The notes: generated by a model from the letters alone, not told the origin. A stretch of DNA of 64,000 bases from AC-32 sp963813435 (GCA_963813435.1 CAWEYY010000003.1:1178001-1242000), one strand, 5' to 3'; counted from the first letter of the stretch, positions 8,261 to 16,572 are shown. Numbers and translations: made by a program.

Positions 8261-8286
8261 GCAGCGGCGGCCGGAGCCGCCGCTGC
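8261..8286 (-). terminator. GC-rich hairpin downstream of the thioredoxin-fold lipoprotein gene
   Basis: A perfect 11-pair stem (GCAGCGGCGGC and its complement) encloses a CGGA loop, about 70 nt beyond the stop of the gene at 8357. No T-run follows on either strand, so it may be a Rho-assisted or structural 3' end. Apart from this hairpin and copy B, the 8100-8356 spacer contains no feature I can recognise; in particular no selC-like tRNA was found beside selD. Confidence 0.45.
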
Positions 8287-8356
8287 TAGGGGAGAGGAGG
8301 AGCTTCTGTGCTCCCGTCGCGTTCGTGAGAGACGCCACGATTCCTTCGTGATGTCT

Positions 8357-9250
8357 CTACAGGAGGTGCTGGCGAATCGCAGCCGTCAGCTCGGCCTCCG
8401 AGACGGAGCCCTGGAACTCCGCCTTGATGCGGCCGTCGCTGCCGACGAGAAACGTCCACGGCTCGCTCGAGAGGCCCCACTGGCGCATCCAGCGGTTGTA
8501 GCCCTTGGCAGGGTTGTTGCCGGTGTAGACCTCGACGTGCATGAAGCGCACGGGGCTCGCCGTGAACTTCTTGCGCACGGCGTCGACCACGTCCACGACA
8601 GGGCCGCAGGTGCGGCTCGTGCAGAACTTCGGCGTCGCGAAGGTGATGACGAACGGCGCGTGCGCGGCGAGCGAGCTCGCGATCGAGTAGTGCAGCAGAC
8701 CGACGTCGGGCGGCCGGGCGGTGGTGAGCGCCGTAGCCGGAGCGTTCGCGAGCGTCGGAGTTGCCGAGACCGGCGCCTTGGCGCCGACCGCCGGCAGCGG
8801 CAGCTTGGACTGAACGTCGAGCACGGTGACGGCCTGGATCTCCGCACCCTTCGGCTCGGCCACGAGCCAGTAGCGCCCCGCCTTCGGGACGCTGAAATGC
8901 GCGACGTAGATGCGGGTCAGGCCGCCAAGAGCCGGCTTCGACTTGCCCGGGAGCCCGATCGGCTCCAGCCTGGCGATCTTGCGGGCGAACGGCTTCGTAT
9001 CCCGCCCGGTCGCGACCCAGACCTCCGCCGTCGGCCGCTCGATCGCGCGCCCCTCGTTGTCTATGACCGCGAACGGATAGCGGATCGGGCCTGGAACGAA
9101 ATCTCCCGCCCCGGGGGTCCCCGCGACCTCGGGCCCTGGCCGCTTCAGCAGCGATGCGATCGAGTCCGCGCTCGAGGACGAGCTCGAACCGCCGCCGCAC
9201 CCCGCGGTGAGAACGGTCACGAACAGGACCACCGCGGCGACCCGACCCAC
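8357..9250 (-). CDS. Lipoprotein with C-terminal thioredoxin-like domain
   Basis: A short signal sequence ends in the lipobox LTAGC, followed by a Gly/Ser linker, which predicts a lipid-anchored extracytoplasmic protein. Residues about 40-150 form a beta-rich domain. The C-terminal ~120 residues have a thioredoxin-like fold with the pair CTSRTC in FATPKFCTSRTCGPVVDVV and end in PWTFLVGSDGRIKAEFQG, typical of TlpA/Sco-like proteins. The CxxxxC spacing differs from the classical CxxC, so function (thiol redox, copper delivery or neither) is open. GTG at 9250 is preferred; TTG at 9283 is possible. It runs in the same direction as the peptide gene upstream. Confidence 0.75.
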   Translation of the reverse strand: MGRVAAVVLFVTVLTAGCGGGSSSSSSADSIASLLKRPGPEVAGTPGAGDFVPGPIRYPFAVIDNEGRAIERPTAEVWVATGRDTKPFARKIARLEPIGLPGKSKPALGGLTRIYVAHFSVPKAGRYWLVAEPKGAEIQAVTVLDVQSKLPLPAVGAKAPVSATPTLANAPATALTTARPPDVGLLHYSIASSLAAHAPFVITFATPKFCTSRTCGPVVDVVDAVRKKFTASPVRFMHVEVYTGNNPAKGYNRWMRQWGLSSEPWTFLVGSDGRIKAEFQGSVSEAELTAAIRQHLL

Positions 9251-9399
9251 GTGGCCGAGTCTAGCGATGAAAGGAGACCCCAAAACGCCGGTTAGACAGT
9301 CGCCGTTACCGCTGAGCAGGAGTGCGGCCGGGCGACGTAGCCGTCGCGACGCGCTGGGGTTCCCGTGGGAGACGAGAGCCCGCGCGAGCGACGCACTGT

Positions 9400-9534
9400 C
9401 TAGTGGCCGTCGAACCAGCTCCCGGGGCCGCCGAGGAACGTGAAAGCCCTGCCGAAACCCTTGGCATAACCCTCAAGGTAGAACGCCAAGAGACACAGCG
9501 AGGTGGTCAGGGAGATGAGGCGTGCCTTCTTCAT
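9400..9534 (-). CDS. 44-residue secreted-peptide precursor next to an HTH-TPR regulator
   Basis: The ATG at 9534 has the best ribosome-binding site seen in the window, AAAGGAGGTGACT directly before it. The product begins MKKARLISL, continues with a hydrophobic core (TTSLCLLAFYL) and has a possible signal-peptidase site after EGYA, leaving a ~20-residue mature peptide rich in Gly and aromatics (ending FTFLGGPGSWFDGH). The gene begins 19 nt after the regulator's stop codon, on the same strand. This arrangement is typical of a signalling peptide and its cytoplasmic receptor (Phr/PapR/NprX-like), but I know no described family with this sequence. A small bacteriocin-like or membrane peptide is an alternative. 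Confidence 0.7.
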   Translation of the reverse strand: MKKARLISLTTSLCLLAFYLEGYAKGFGRAFTFLGGPGSWFDGH

Positions 9535-9553
9535 AGTCACCTCCTTTCTCGGC

Positions 9554-10903
9554 TTAGAAGCGGACATCCTGTAGGGCTTCAGCTGCCTTGCGATACAGAC
9601 GCGCCGCGGTCTGAGCATCGCCGCGGCGGCCAGCAAGGTCGCCCTGTGCCATCCACGCGGCTGCGCGATGGCTGATCGACTCCAGTTGCTCTGCGCTTGT
9701 CTCGGCCACACGCAGGGTCTCCTGCGCTTCGTCGAGACGTCCCTGCTCCATCAGCGCCCGGCCCAGAACGAGCTGGGTCGGAGCGATGTCGAGCAGGAAA
9801 TCTTCGCGGCCCTCGAGGAGGTCGAGCGCGTGCCGCGCCTCCTCCTCGGCCGTCTGCACCTGACCGGTCATCAGGTGAACGTGTGCGAGTGACGAGACGA
9901 CGTTCGCCGCCTCGGCATCGCTGCCCCTGTCGAGCAGCACGCGATAAGCGCTCTTCAGGTCCTCGACGGCCTTGTCGGGCTTGCCGAGCTGGAAGTTCAG
10001 CCCGCCGAGGTTGTTGAGCAGGCGCCCGACGTTGCGCTCGTCGTTCAGCTGCTCGTAGTAGGCCTTGGCGCGCTCCGCGTAGCTGCGGGCGAGCACCCAG
10101 TGGCCCATTCTCTCCGCGACCAGCGACGCCTGGAAGTAGACGTTCGCCATCGTGCGGTGGTCGTCCAGCGCTCGCGCCAACTCGAGAGCGCGCTCGACGT
10201 CCTCGCGCGCGGCCTCGAGGTCGCGCTGGCGCCGGTAGCACCTGGAGCGCCAGCCGAGGATCTCGGAGCGCAGCAGGTCGCAGGGCAGTCCGGACGTCTC
10301 GGCGAGCTCGAGTGCCTCGCTGAAGAGCCCGACCGCCGAAGCGATGCTGGACAGGTGGTACCGGCAGACGCCCATCTGGAAGAGGATCTGCCCGCGGTCG
10401 ACGTCCGAGAAGCCGGGACCGTCGGCGATCGTCCGGCAGCGCTCGAGCTGCTGCAGCGCCGGCCTGACCTCGCCCCGCTCCATGCGGGCCCAGGCCTCGG
10501 TCGACAGCGAGCGGTACTCGAGCTCGGGCGCCCCGGTGGCGAGGACGGCCGTGCGCGAGTTCTCGAGCTCTTCGATCGCCTCGTCGTACTGGTGCGCGTT
10601 CGACAGCGCCTCCGCGCGGGCGAGCATCGCCTCGACGCGGCTCCGCTCGTCGGCGGAGACACCGCGCTCGAGGAACGCGGCATCGACTCCGAGTCGTGCC
10701 GCGAGCCATTCGATCGTCTCGCGCGTGGGGCGGGTCTTGCCGCGCTCGATCTGGCTGACGTACTCCTTGGAGAAGCGCTCGCCGGCGAGATCGCTCTGCG
10801 TCAGACCCGCGGCAACGCGCAGCTGCCGGAGCCGCTCACCGAGGCGAGCGCCTGCGGGAGAGGCGGGTGCTTGGGTCTGGGCGCTGAGGGAGATTCGCGG
10901 CAT
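9554..10903 (-). CDS. XRE-family HTH regulator with tetratricopeptide repeats (RRNPP-like architecture)
   Basis: Residues about 20-75 form an XRE/Cro-type helix-turn-helix (LGERLRQLRVAAGLTQSDLA, then SKEYVSQIERGKTRPT). The remaining ~370 residues are alpha-helical TPR-like repeats, for example ALQQLERCRTIADGPGF, NVGRLLNNLGGLNFQLGKPD and ALMEQGRLDEAQETLRVAE. This is the layout of the peptide-binding RRNPP regulators (PlcR, NprR, Rap relatives). ATG at 10903 gives 449 residues; a TTG 14 codons upstream is possible. The next gene encodes a small secreted peptide, and a structured RNA is transcribed divergently. ACTTGA repeats lie in the shared intergenic region and may be its operators. Confidence 0.82.
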   Translation of the reverse strand: MPRISLSAQTQAPASPAGARLGERLRQLRVAAGLTQSDLAGERFSKEYVSQIERGKTRPTRETIEWLAARLGVDAAFLERGVSADERSRVEAMLARAEALSNAHQYDEAIEELENSRTAVLATGAPELEYRSLSTEAWARMERGEVRPALQQLERCRTIADGPGFSDVDRGQILFQMGVCRYHLSSIASAVGLFSEALELAETSGLPCDLLRSEILGWRSRCYRRQRDLEAAREDVERALELARALDDHRTMANVYFQASLVAERMGHWVLARSYAERAKAYYEQLNDERNVGRLLNNLGGLNFQLGKPDKAVEDLKSAYRVLLDRGSDAEAANVVSSLAHVHLMTGQVQTAEEEARHALDLLEGREDFLLDIAPTQLVLGRALMEQGRLDEAQETLRVAETSAEQLESISHRAAAWMAQGDLAGRRGDAQTAARLYRKAAEALQDVRF

Positions 10904-10928
10904 GGTGTCTTTGGGAAGTGAAACGCAT

Positions 10929-11039
10929 ACTTGATTTCGGCGCAAGTGTACCTTCGGCGTAATCCCTCAAAAAGGTCATGTCTGTGCCGGAAACCGGGTG
11001 AACTGGCCAGTCTCAAAATCACTTGACCGAGGTACTTGA
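10929..11039. promoter_or_regulatory. Three ACTTGA repeats between the regulator and the small RNA
   Basis: ACTTGA occurs at 10929-10934, 11021-11026 and 11034-11039. The last two are 13 bp apart and the third overlaps the -35 box of the small RNA promoter. The first sits about 26 bp upstream of the regulator's ATG. This fits operator sites for the HTH-TPR protein controlling both directions, but binding is inferred only. Confidence 0.4.
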
Positions 11040-11064
11040 CTGATCTGGGGGTCGCCACTATAGT
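11036..11064 (+). promoter_or_regulatory. Sigma-70-type promoter of the small RNA
   Basis: The -35 hexamer TTGACT (11036-11041) is separated by exactly 17 bp from the -10 hexamer TATAGT (11059-11064). This is the closest match to a housekeeping promoter consensus that I found in the window. The predicted transcript start is near 11071, and no coding sequence begins downstream on this strand. Confidence 0.8.
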
Positions 11065-11070
11065 CAGTCC

Positions 11071-11244
11071 ACCTTGCACCTAGCCGGACGCCAGGCTTAC
11101 GGTGCAAGGGGCGCGCCAGAGAGACGGCGACCAGGGTCCGGAGGACGTGGCTGGGCCGCAGAGCCAAGGCCTCCGGGCCGTCGCCTCTCAAGCAGGCGGG
11201 CACAACCTCTAAGCCCCCCGAGCCGCAGCGGGGGGCTTTTTTTT
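11071..11244 (+). ncRNA. Structured small RNA, about 174 nt, family unknown
   Basis: A near-consensus promoter and an intrinsic terminator bracket a sequence with three clear stem-loops and no start codon with a ribosome-binding site. Hairpin 1 pairs CCTTGCACC with GGTGCAAGG, with an inner AGCC/GGCT stem. Hairpin 2 is long: GAGA-GGCGAC pairs GTCGCC-TCTC (one bulge), then GGTCCGGAGG pairs CCTCCGGGCC with one G-U, capped by TGGCT/AGCCA. Hairpin 3 is the terminator. It does not show the open central bubble of 6S RNA or the SRP RNA loop, and I cannot name it. It is divergent from the HTH-TPR regulator gene. Confidence 0.75.
11211..11244 (+). terminator. Intrinsic terminator of the small RNA
   Basis: The stem AAGCCCCCC/GGGGGGCTT (11211-11219 with 11230-11238) has a 10-nt loop and is followed by eight T residues (11237-11244). 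It is the only textbook Rho-independent terminator with a long T-run in the window. Between here and the TetR gene (11245-11383) I see only a small GGGGC-GAA-GCCCC hairpin (11328-11340). Confidence 0.92.
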
Positions 11245-11383
11245 GCCCGCGCGCCCCGGCGCGCGATCACTGGTTCGGGGTACCTCGAACGAGCAGAGCG
11301 TCAACGAGCGACGGCGCGTGCAGCGGAGGGGCGAAGCCCCGGAGTCTGCGCGGGCTGGAATTCCGTCTAGGTCGAGAGCGCTG

Positions 11384-11983
11384 TTAGTCGCGCTTGCCGG
11401 TCATCCACTCTCGACGGCTGGCGATGATGTCGTCGAACTCGCCGGCGCCGAGGCTGCCGAGACGGTGGTCGATCGTGTTCAGGAGGCCGAGCGAGATGAA
11501 GATCCACGCCTCGGCGTTCGGATCGCGCTGGAGGACGATGCCGCCCGCTTTCTGGGAACGGCGGATGACGTCGGCGACGTACTCGTGCACCTCGCGCACC
11601 TGGTTGCGAAGCGCCCGGCGAATCTCGGGATCGTCCGCAGCTTCGCTCAGGGCCTGGATCCAGAGGTCGACGAGAACCGTCCTCGAGGCGGCCCGCGCCT
11701 CCATGTAGGCGTTCCCGATCGCCTTCAGCCAGTTCGCCGGGTCCTCTTCGCGCCCGAGCGCCTCCTCCCACAGCACGCGCATACGCTCCCAGACCGTGTC
11801 GAGGCAGGCGAGATAGAGCTCGCGCTTCGAGGCGAAGTGGCGATAGAGAACCGGCTCGGTCACTCCGGTCTCGCGCGCGATCAGGGCCGTGGTCGAGCTG
11901 CGGTAGCTGCCCTTGGCGAAGACGCGGCACGCGGTCTCGACGACTGCAGCGCGCCGCTCGGGCCCGGGGAGCCTGGAGCTCAC
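11384..11983 (-). CDS. TetR/AcrR family transcriptional regulator
   Basis: The 199-residue protein has an N-terminal TetR DNA-binding domain: RRAAVVETACRVFAKGSYRSSTTALIARETGVTEPVLYRHFASKRELYLACL. A helical ligand-binding domain follows, including LGREEDPANWLKAIGNAYMEARA. The GTG at 11983 overlaps the stop of the upstream MFS transporter gene as GTGA, so the two are co-expressed. The likely role is a repressor of the efflux operon that responds to a substrate of the transporter. Confidence 0.9.
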   Translation of the reverse strand: MSSRLPGPERRAAVVETACRVFAKGSYRSSTTALIARETGVTEPVLYRHFASKRELYLACLDTVWERMRVLWEEALGREEDPANWLKAIGNAYMEARAASRTVLVDLWIQALSEAADDPEIRRALRNQVREVHEYVADVIRRSQKAGGIVLQRDPNAEAWIFISLGLLNTIDHRLGSLGAGEFDDIIASRREWMTGKRD

Positions 11984-13443
11984 GGGGTGACCTCCTGGCC
12001 CGCGACCGGAAGCGGAGCCTCCTGCCGGGCCGGCTCGACGTGCCGGTACTTGCGCACCAGCACCGCCGCGGCCACCGCTCCGCCGAGGCAGATCACGGCG
12101 CTCACGCGCATGCCGAAGGTGAGTCCGTCGACGAAGGCCTGCGGCTGGCTCGCTCCCCCGCGAATGGCAGCTGCGGCCCGGTCGGCGACGATCGCGCCGG
12201 TGATTCCGATGCCGAGCGCGACGCCGACCTGGCGGAAGGTGTTCAGCACGCCCGAGGCGACGCCGGCCTTCTCGACCGGAGCCGCGCCCATCGCGGCCGC
12301 CGACATCGGCGTCATCACGAACGCCATTCCGAGTCCTCCGAGGATGAACGCGGGCAGGAGCTGCCAGAAGCTCGAGTGGAGCGAGATCGTCGACAGCAGC
12401 AGGCAGCAGAGCGCGACCACGCTCATGCCTCCGGCCATGAGCCAGCGGGAGCCAACGCGGTCGGAGAGCTTGCCCGCGACCGGGGCGAAGATGACGACCA
12501 TCAGGGTCCACGGCACGAGGGCTGCGCCTGCCTGGATCGGCGACCAGCCGAGCAGCGTCTGCATGTAGAGGGGGAAGAAGACGAAGATCCCGAACATCGC
12601 CATCGTGACCAGGATGGCGACCAGGTTCGCGCCGGCAAACGTGCCGTTCTTGAAGAGCGAAAGGTCGAGCATCGGCAGCCTCTGGTGCAGCTCGAGGAAG
12701 ATGAACGCTCCGAGCAGGATCGCGCTGACGACGAAGAGACTCATGATCCGCGTCGAGGTCCAGCCGTACTGGTTCGCCTCGATCAGAGCGTAGACGAGCG
12801 CCAGCAGCCCGAGCCCGGACGTGAGCAGCCCCGGTAGGTCGAGTCGCTGCTCGCGCGAGGTGTCCTTCGACTCGGGGATGACGATCAGCGCGGCGATCAC
12901 GCCGCCGATGCCGATCGGGACGTTGACGTAGAAGATCCAGTTCCAGGAGATGTGCTCGGTGATGACACCGCCGAGCAGCGGGCCGATCGCGAGCGCCATG
13001 GCCGAGACGCCGGCCCAGACGCCGATCGCGGTGCCGCGCTCCTTGGCGGCGAACGTCGCGGTGATGATCGAGAGCGTCGCGGGCATCATCAGCGCCGCGC
13101 CGACGCCCTGGACTGCCCGCGCTCCGATCAGCTCGGTGGCGCTCCCGGAGAGGCCGCAGAGCAGCGAGGAGACCGTGAAGACGACGAGGCCGATGATGAA
13201 GATCAGGCGGCGCCCGACGAGGTCGCCCAGCTTGCCGCCGGTGAGAAGCAGCGAGGCGAACGTCAGCGCGTAGGCCGCGACCGTCCACTCGAGCTCGGAC
13301 TGGCTGATCCCGAGGTCGCTCTTGATCGACGGGAGCGCCACGTTCACGACCGTGTTGTCGAGCATGATCATGAACAGGGCGAACGAAAGCGCGCCCAGGG
13401 TCCACCACTTCTTGTTCTCCTCCGCAAAGATCCTCGCGCGCAT
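11980..13443 (-). CDS. MFS drug-efflux transporter, DHA2 (EmrB/QacA) family
   Basis: The 487-residue protein has about 14 transmembrane segments. Its DHA2 signatures are LDNTVVNVALPSIKSDL in helix 1, GGKLGDLVGRRLIF in loop 2-3 and the antiporter motif region GVGAALMMPATLSII. It is a proton-coupled exporter of lipophilic compounds in the cytoplasmic membrane. The ATG at 13443 has AGGGGG four bases upstream. It is followed by an overlapping TetR gene, a common repressor/exporter operon. Confidence 0.9.
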   Translation of the reverse strand: MRARIFAEENKKWWTLGALSFALFMIMLDNTVVNVALPSIKSDLGISQSELEWTVAAYALTFASLLLTGGKLGDLVGRRLIFIIGLVVFTVSSLLCGLSGSATELIGARAVQGVGAALMMPATLSIITATFAAKERGTAIGVWAGVSAMALAIGPLLGGVITEHISWNWIFYVNVPIGIGGVIAALIVIPESKDTSREQRLDLPGLLTSGLGLLALVYALIEANQYGWTSTRIMSLFVVSAILLGAFIFLELHQRLPMLDLSLFKNGTFAGANLVAILVTMAMFGIFVFFPLYMQTLLGWSPIQAGAALVPWTLMVVIFAPVAGKLSDRVGSRWLMAGGMSVVALCCLLLSTISLHSSFWQLLPAFILGGLGMAFVMTPMSAAAMGAAPVEKAGVASGVLNTFRQVGVALGIGITGAIVADRAAAAIRGGASQPQAFVDGLTFGMRVSAVICLGGAVAAAVLVRKYRHVEPARQEAPLPVAGQEVTP

Positions 13444-13466
13444 GATCCCCCTAGCGTGGTCGCAAG

Positions 13467-13495
13467 TTAGTTCTCACTAGGTTAGCGGGCACTAG
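13467..13495. promoter_or_regulatory. Repeat-rich region upstream of the MFS-TetR operon
   Basis: The stretch contains CACTAG twice (13475-13480 and 13490-13495), TTAGT...ACTA as a short inverted repeat, and two TTAG tracts, within 50 bp of the MFS start codon. It is notably AT-richer than its surroundings, as expected for a promoter/operator. It could be the binding site of the operon's own TetR protein. Confidence 0.4.
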
Positions 13496-13523
13496 CATCC
13501 GACGTCAAGTTACGCTTGCCCGC

Positions 13524-15479
13524 GTGGACGTGATCTGGCGGCCGAGCGACGAGGTTCGCGAGCGGTCCAACGCCATGCGGCTCGCCCGGCGGCTCGGATT
13601 CGACGACTACTGGGAGCTCGTCCGCTTCTCGGCGGAGGAGCCCGAGCGGTTCTGGCCCGCAGTGGTCGAGGACCTCGGGCTCGAGTTCTCGCAGCCGTGG
13701 GAGCGCGTTCTCGACGAGTCGCGCGGGCCTGAGTGGGCGACCTGGTTCGTCGGGGCGAGGCTCAACCTCGCCTGGAACTGCGTGCACCGTTGGGCGCGAG
13801 GCGAGCGGTCCGGCGCGGAGGCGGCCGTCTGGCAGAGCGAGGACGGGAAGCGCGACGCGCTCACGTACGCGGAGCTCTCCGACGAGGTGACGCGCTTTGC
13901 GGAGGCACTCGCGGCGCTGGGTGTCGAGAGCGGAGACCGCGTGGCGCTGTTCCTGCCGATGTCACCGCAGGTCGCGATCGCCTCCCACGCCTGCGCGCAT
14001 CTCGGCGCGGTCCAGGTGCCGATCTTCTCGGGCTTCGGTGCGCCCGCGATCGCGTCACGGCTCGTCCACTCGGAGGCCAAGGTCGTCGTCACCGCGGACG
14101 GCTCGCTGCGCCGCGGCCGCGAGGTGCCGATGAAGGCGCTCGTCGACGAGGCGCTCGCGGAGTCGCCCTCCGTCGAGCACGTGGTCGTCTGGCGGCGGCT
14201 CGGAGGGGATGTCCCGATGCAGGAGCGCCGCGATGTGTTCTGGGACGAAGCGGTCGCAGATTGCCCGGGCGAGCTCGAGCCACTCGAGGTCGACTCCGAG
14301 CACCCGTACCTGCTCACCTACACGTCGGGGACGACCGGCCAGCCGAAGGGGGTAGTACACGTCCAGGGCGGCTTCCTCGTCGCGATCGCGCGCGAGGTCG
14401 CCTACCAGGCCGACGCACGGCCCGGCGACGTGATCCACTTCGTCACGGACATGGGCTGGATCATGGGCCCGTGGGAGGTCGTGGGCGGCGCGGCGCTCGG
14501 CTGCACGGTCGTGTTCGCCGAGGGCGCGCCCGACTGGCCCGTGGCCGACCGGCTCTGGGGGCTCGTCGAGAGCGAGCGCGTTTCGATCCTCGGCCTCTCG
14601 CCGACGCTCGTGCGCGCGTTGATCCCGCATGGCACGGAGTTCGTCGACTCGCACGACCTGTCGTCGCTGCGGGTGCTGGTGACGACCGGCGAGCCGTGGA
14701 ACCCGGAGCCGTACCGCTGGCTCTTCGAGCACGTCGGCGGCCGGCGGTGCCCGATCATCAACTGCTCGGGCGGGACCGAGGTCGGCGCGTGCTTCCTCTC
14801 GCCCGTTCCCGCCGTGCCGATCAAGGAGTGCTCGCTCGGCGGCCCTGCCCTCGGGATGGCGATGGATGTCGTCGACTCCGAGGGCCACTCGGTGCGCGGC
14901 GAGGTCGGAGAGCTCGTCTGTCGCAGGCCGTTTCCGGGGATGACGCGCGGGTTCTGGCGCGATCCCGAGCGATACCTCGACACGTACTGGCGGCGCCTGC
15001 CCGGGGTGTGGGTGCACGGCGACTGGGCGCTCGTCGACGAGGACGGCTTCTGGTTCCTCCTCGGCCGGTCCGACGACACGCTCAACATCGCAGGCAAGCG
15101 GCTCGGGCCGGCCGAGCTCGAGTCGGCCGTGGTCGCGCACCCGCTGGTGGCCGAGGCCGCGGCGGTCGGGGTGCCGCACGAGGTGAAGGGCGAGGTCGCG
15201 TGGGTCTTCTGCGCGCTCGTTCCGGGCGCCGAGCCCTCGGACGAGCTCGCGGCCGAGATCCGGGCGCTCGCGGGGAGAGAACTGGGCAAGGCGTTCGCGC
15301 CCGACCGGGTGCTGTTCGTCTCGGCGCTGCCGAAGACGCGCAGCGCGAAGATCGTCAGGCGCGCCGTGAAGGCGAAGGCGCTCGGCAGCGATCCGGGCGA
15401 CCTCTCGTCGCTGGAGAACCCGGAGACGCTGGACGAGGTGGCTCTGGCCGCAGCGAAGGCGCGCGGCGAACCTAGGTAG
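13524..15479 (+). CDS. AMP-forming acyl-CoA synthetase (acetyl-CoA synthetase-like)
   Basis: The 651-residue enzyme should activate a short-chain acid to its CoA thioester through an acyl-adenylate. It contains YTSGTTGQPKGVVH (P-loop), a WIMGPWEVVGGA region, the core motif HGDWALVDEDGFWFLLGRSDDTLNIAGKRLGPAELE and the C-terminal Lys motif PKTRSAKIVRR, where classical Acs has RSGK. The N-terminal ~100 residues are of the acetyl-CoA synthetase type (FVGARLNLAWNCVHRW). Since a canonical acs lies at 30869-32839, this paralogue may use propionate or another small acid. GTG at 13524 is the start; divergent from the MFS gene. Confidence 0.88.
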   Translation: MDVIWRPSDEVRERSNAMRLARRLGFDDYWELVRFSAEEPERFWPAVVEDLGLEFSQPWERVLDESRGPEWATWFVGARLNLAWNCVHRWARGERSGAEAAVWQSEDGKRDALTYAELSDEVTRFAEALAALGVESGDRVALFLPMSPQVAIASHACAHLGAVQVPIFSGFGAPAIASRLVHSEAKVVVTADGSLRRGREVPMKALVDEALAESPSVEHVVVWRRLGGDVPMQERRDVFWDEAVADCPGELEPLEVDSEHPYLLTYTSGTTGQPKGVVHVQGGFLVAIAREVAYQADARPGDVIHFVTDMGWIMGPWEVVGGAALGCTVVFAEGAPDWPVADRLWGLVESERVSILGLSPTLVRALIPHGTEFVDSHDLSSLRVLVTTGEPWNPEPYRWLFEHVGGRRCPIINCSGGTEVGACFLSPVPAVPIKECSLGGPALGMAMDVVDSEGHSVRGEVGELVCRRPFPGMTRGFWRDPERYLDTYWRRLPGVWVHGDWALVDEDGFWFLLGRSDDTLNIAGKRLGPAELESAVVAHPLVAEAAAVGVPHEVKGEVAWVFCALVPGAEPSDELAAEIRALAGRELGKAFAPDRVLFVSALPKTRSAKIVRRAVKAKALGSDPGDLSSLENPETLDEVALAAAKARGEPR

Positions 15480-15502
15480 AACGGCGCAAGTCCCCGCGAG
15501 CT

Positions 15503-16553
15503 ATGGCGGATGCAAGTCTCGGGCGGAAGGACGATCCTGACACCACGATGGCCGTCCAAGCCCCGGCGCGAACGCTCGAGCTCGACACGATCAGCTCGCA
15601 CTGGCAGCTGGCGCTCGACGCAGGCGAACGGGCGCTGTACGCGGCCGCCGAGTCGCTGCCCGCCGACGAGCTAAGCCACCGCCGAACCCGTCTTGTGGAG
15701 GAGCGGCTCGAGGCGGCTCGCGCGCTCACCCGCCTGGCGCGGATGGAGCTCGTGCACCCCGCACCATGGCTCTCCCCGGTTCCGATCGACAACGCCATGC
15801 TCGGGTTGCCGTCCACCGTCACCGCCTGCCTGTTCGACCTCGACGGCGTCCTCACGGACAGCGGTGTGCTCCACGCGTGGGCGTGGGGAGAGGTGCTCGA
15901 CCAGTTCCTCCTGCGCGTGAGCGAGCAGGCGGGGTGGCACTTCATCCCGTTCGACCGCACGGCCGACTACCGCGAGTACATCGACGGGCGGCCGAGGCTC
16001 GAAGGCATCCATGCGTTCCTCGGCAGCCGCGGTATCCGCCTGCCAGAGGGAGATCTCCGCGATCCGCCCGAGGCGGACACGGCGTACGGGCTCGCCGGAC
16101 GAAAGGCCGCGATACTCTCGCGCGGGCTGCGCAGGCGTGGCTCTACGGCTCTCACGGGAGCGCGTCGCTACCTCGAGGCCACGGGCCACGCAGGCGTGCA
16201 GCGGGCGGTCATCTCCGCGAGCGTTCATGCCTCGCGGATGCTGGAGCTCGCCGGGCTCGCCACCCTGGTCGAGGCGCGCGTCGACGCCGACGTCATCCGT
16301 GAGCGAGGAGCTGCGCTCCCGGCCGGCACCCGATCTGCTGCGATCCGCCTGCCGGGCACTCGACGTCCCGCCGCACCAGGCCGTCACGTTCACCCACAGC
16401 GTCGCGGGAGTCGCCGCGGGCCGCGCGGCCGGCCTCGCGGTGATCGGAATCGGCGAAGGCGACGAGGCGGAGCAACTCGCCGAGGCCGGGGCGGGGCACG
16501 TCCTTCCGTCCCTCCGCGTCCTGCTCGACCGCAGGCTCACCGAGAACTACTGA
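15503..16553 (+). pseudogene. HAD-superfamily hydrolase (beta-phosphoglucomutase-like), frameshifted
   Basis: The N-terminal part reads in one frame to about 16303 and contains HAD motif I as FDLDGVLTD, a cap domain and the motif II region RAVISASVHASRMLE. The C-terminal part (SRPAPDLLRSACRALDVPP, then VAGVAAGRAAGLAVIGIG, motifs III/IV) continues in another frame to 16553. Removing one base near 16304 joins the frames into a seamless DVIREEELRSRPAPD. Relatives include beta-phosphoglucomutase and trehalose-utilisation phosphatases. An N-terminal extension of ~100 residues precedes the HAD domain; ATG 15548 is an alternative start. Whether the indel is genuine or a sequencing error cannot be settled here. 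Confidence 0.75.
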
Positions 16554-16572
16554 CGCCGACTATCCTCGCCGC

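Noticed and set aside
11071..11244. 6S RNA or SRP RNA identity for the small RNA
   Set aside because: It forms separate hairpins instead of one long rod with a central bubble, and lacks the SRP GGAAG/AGCAG apical loop.
11384..13408. A 674-codon minus-strand frame containing the TetR protein
   Set aside because: Upstream of 11983 it overlaps the well-supported MFS gene in another frame and has the composition of a GC-rich shadow.
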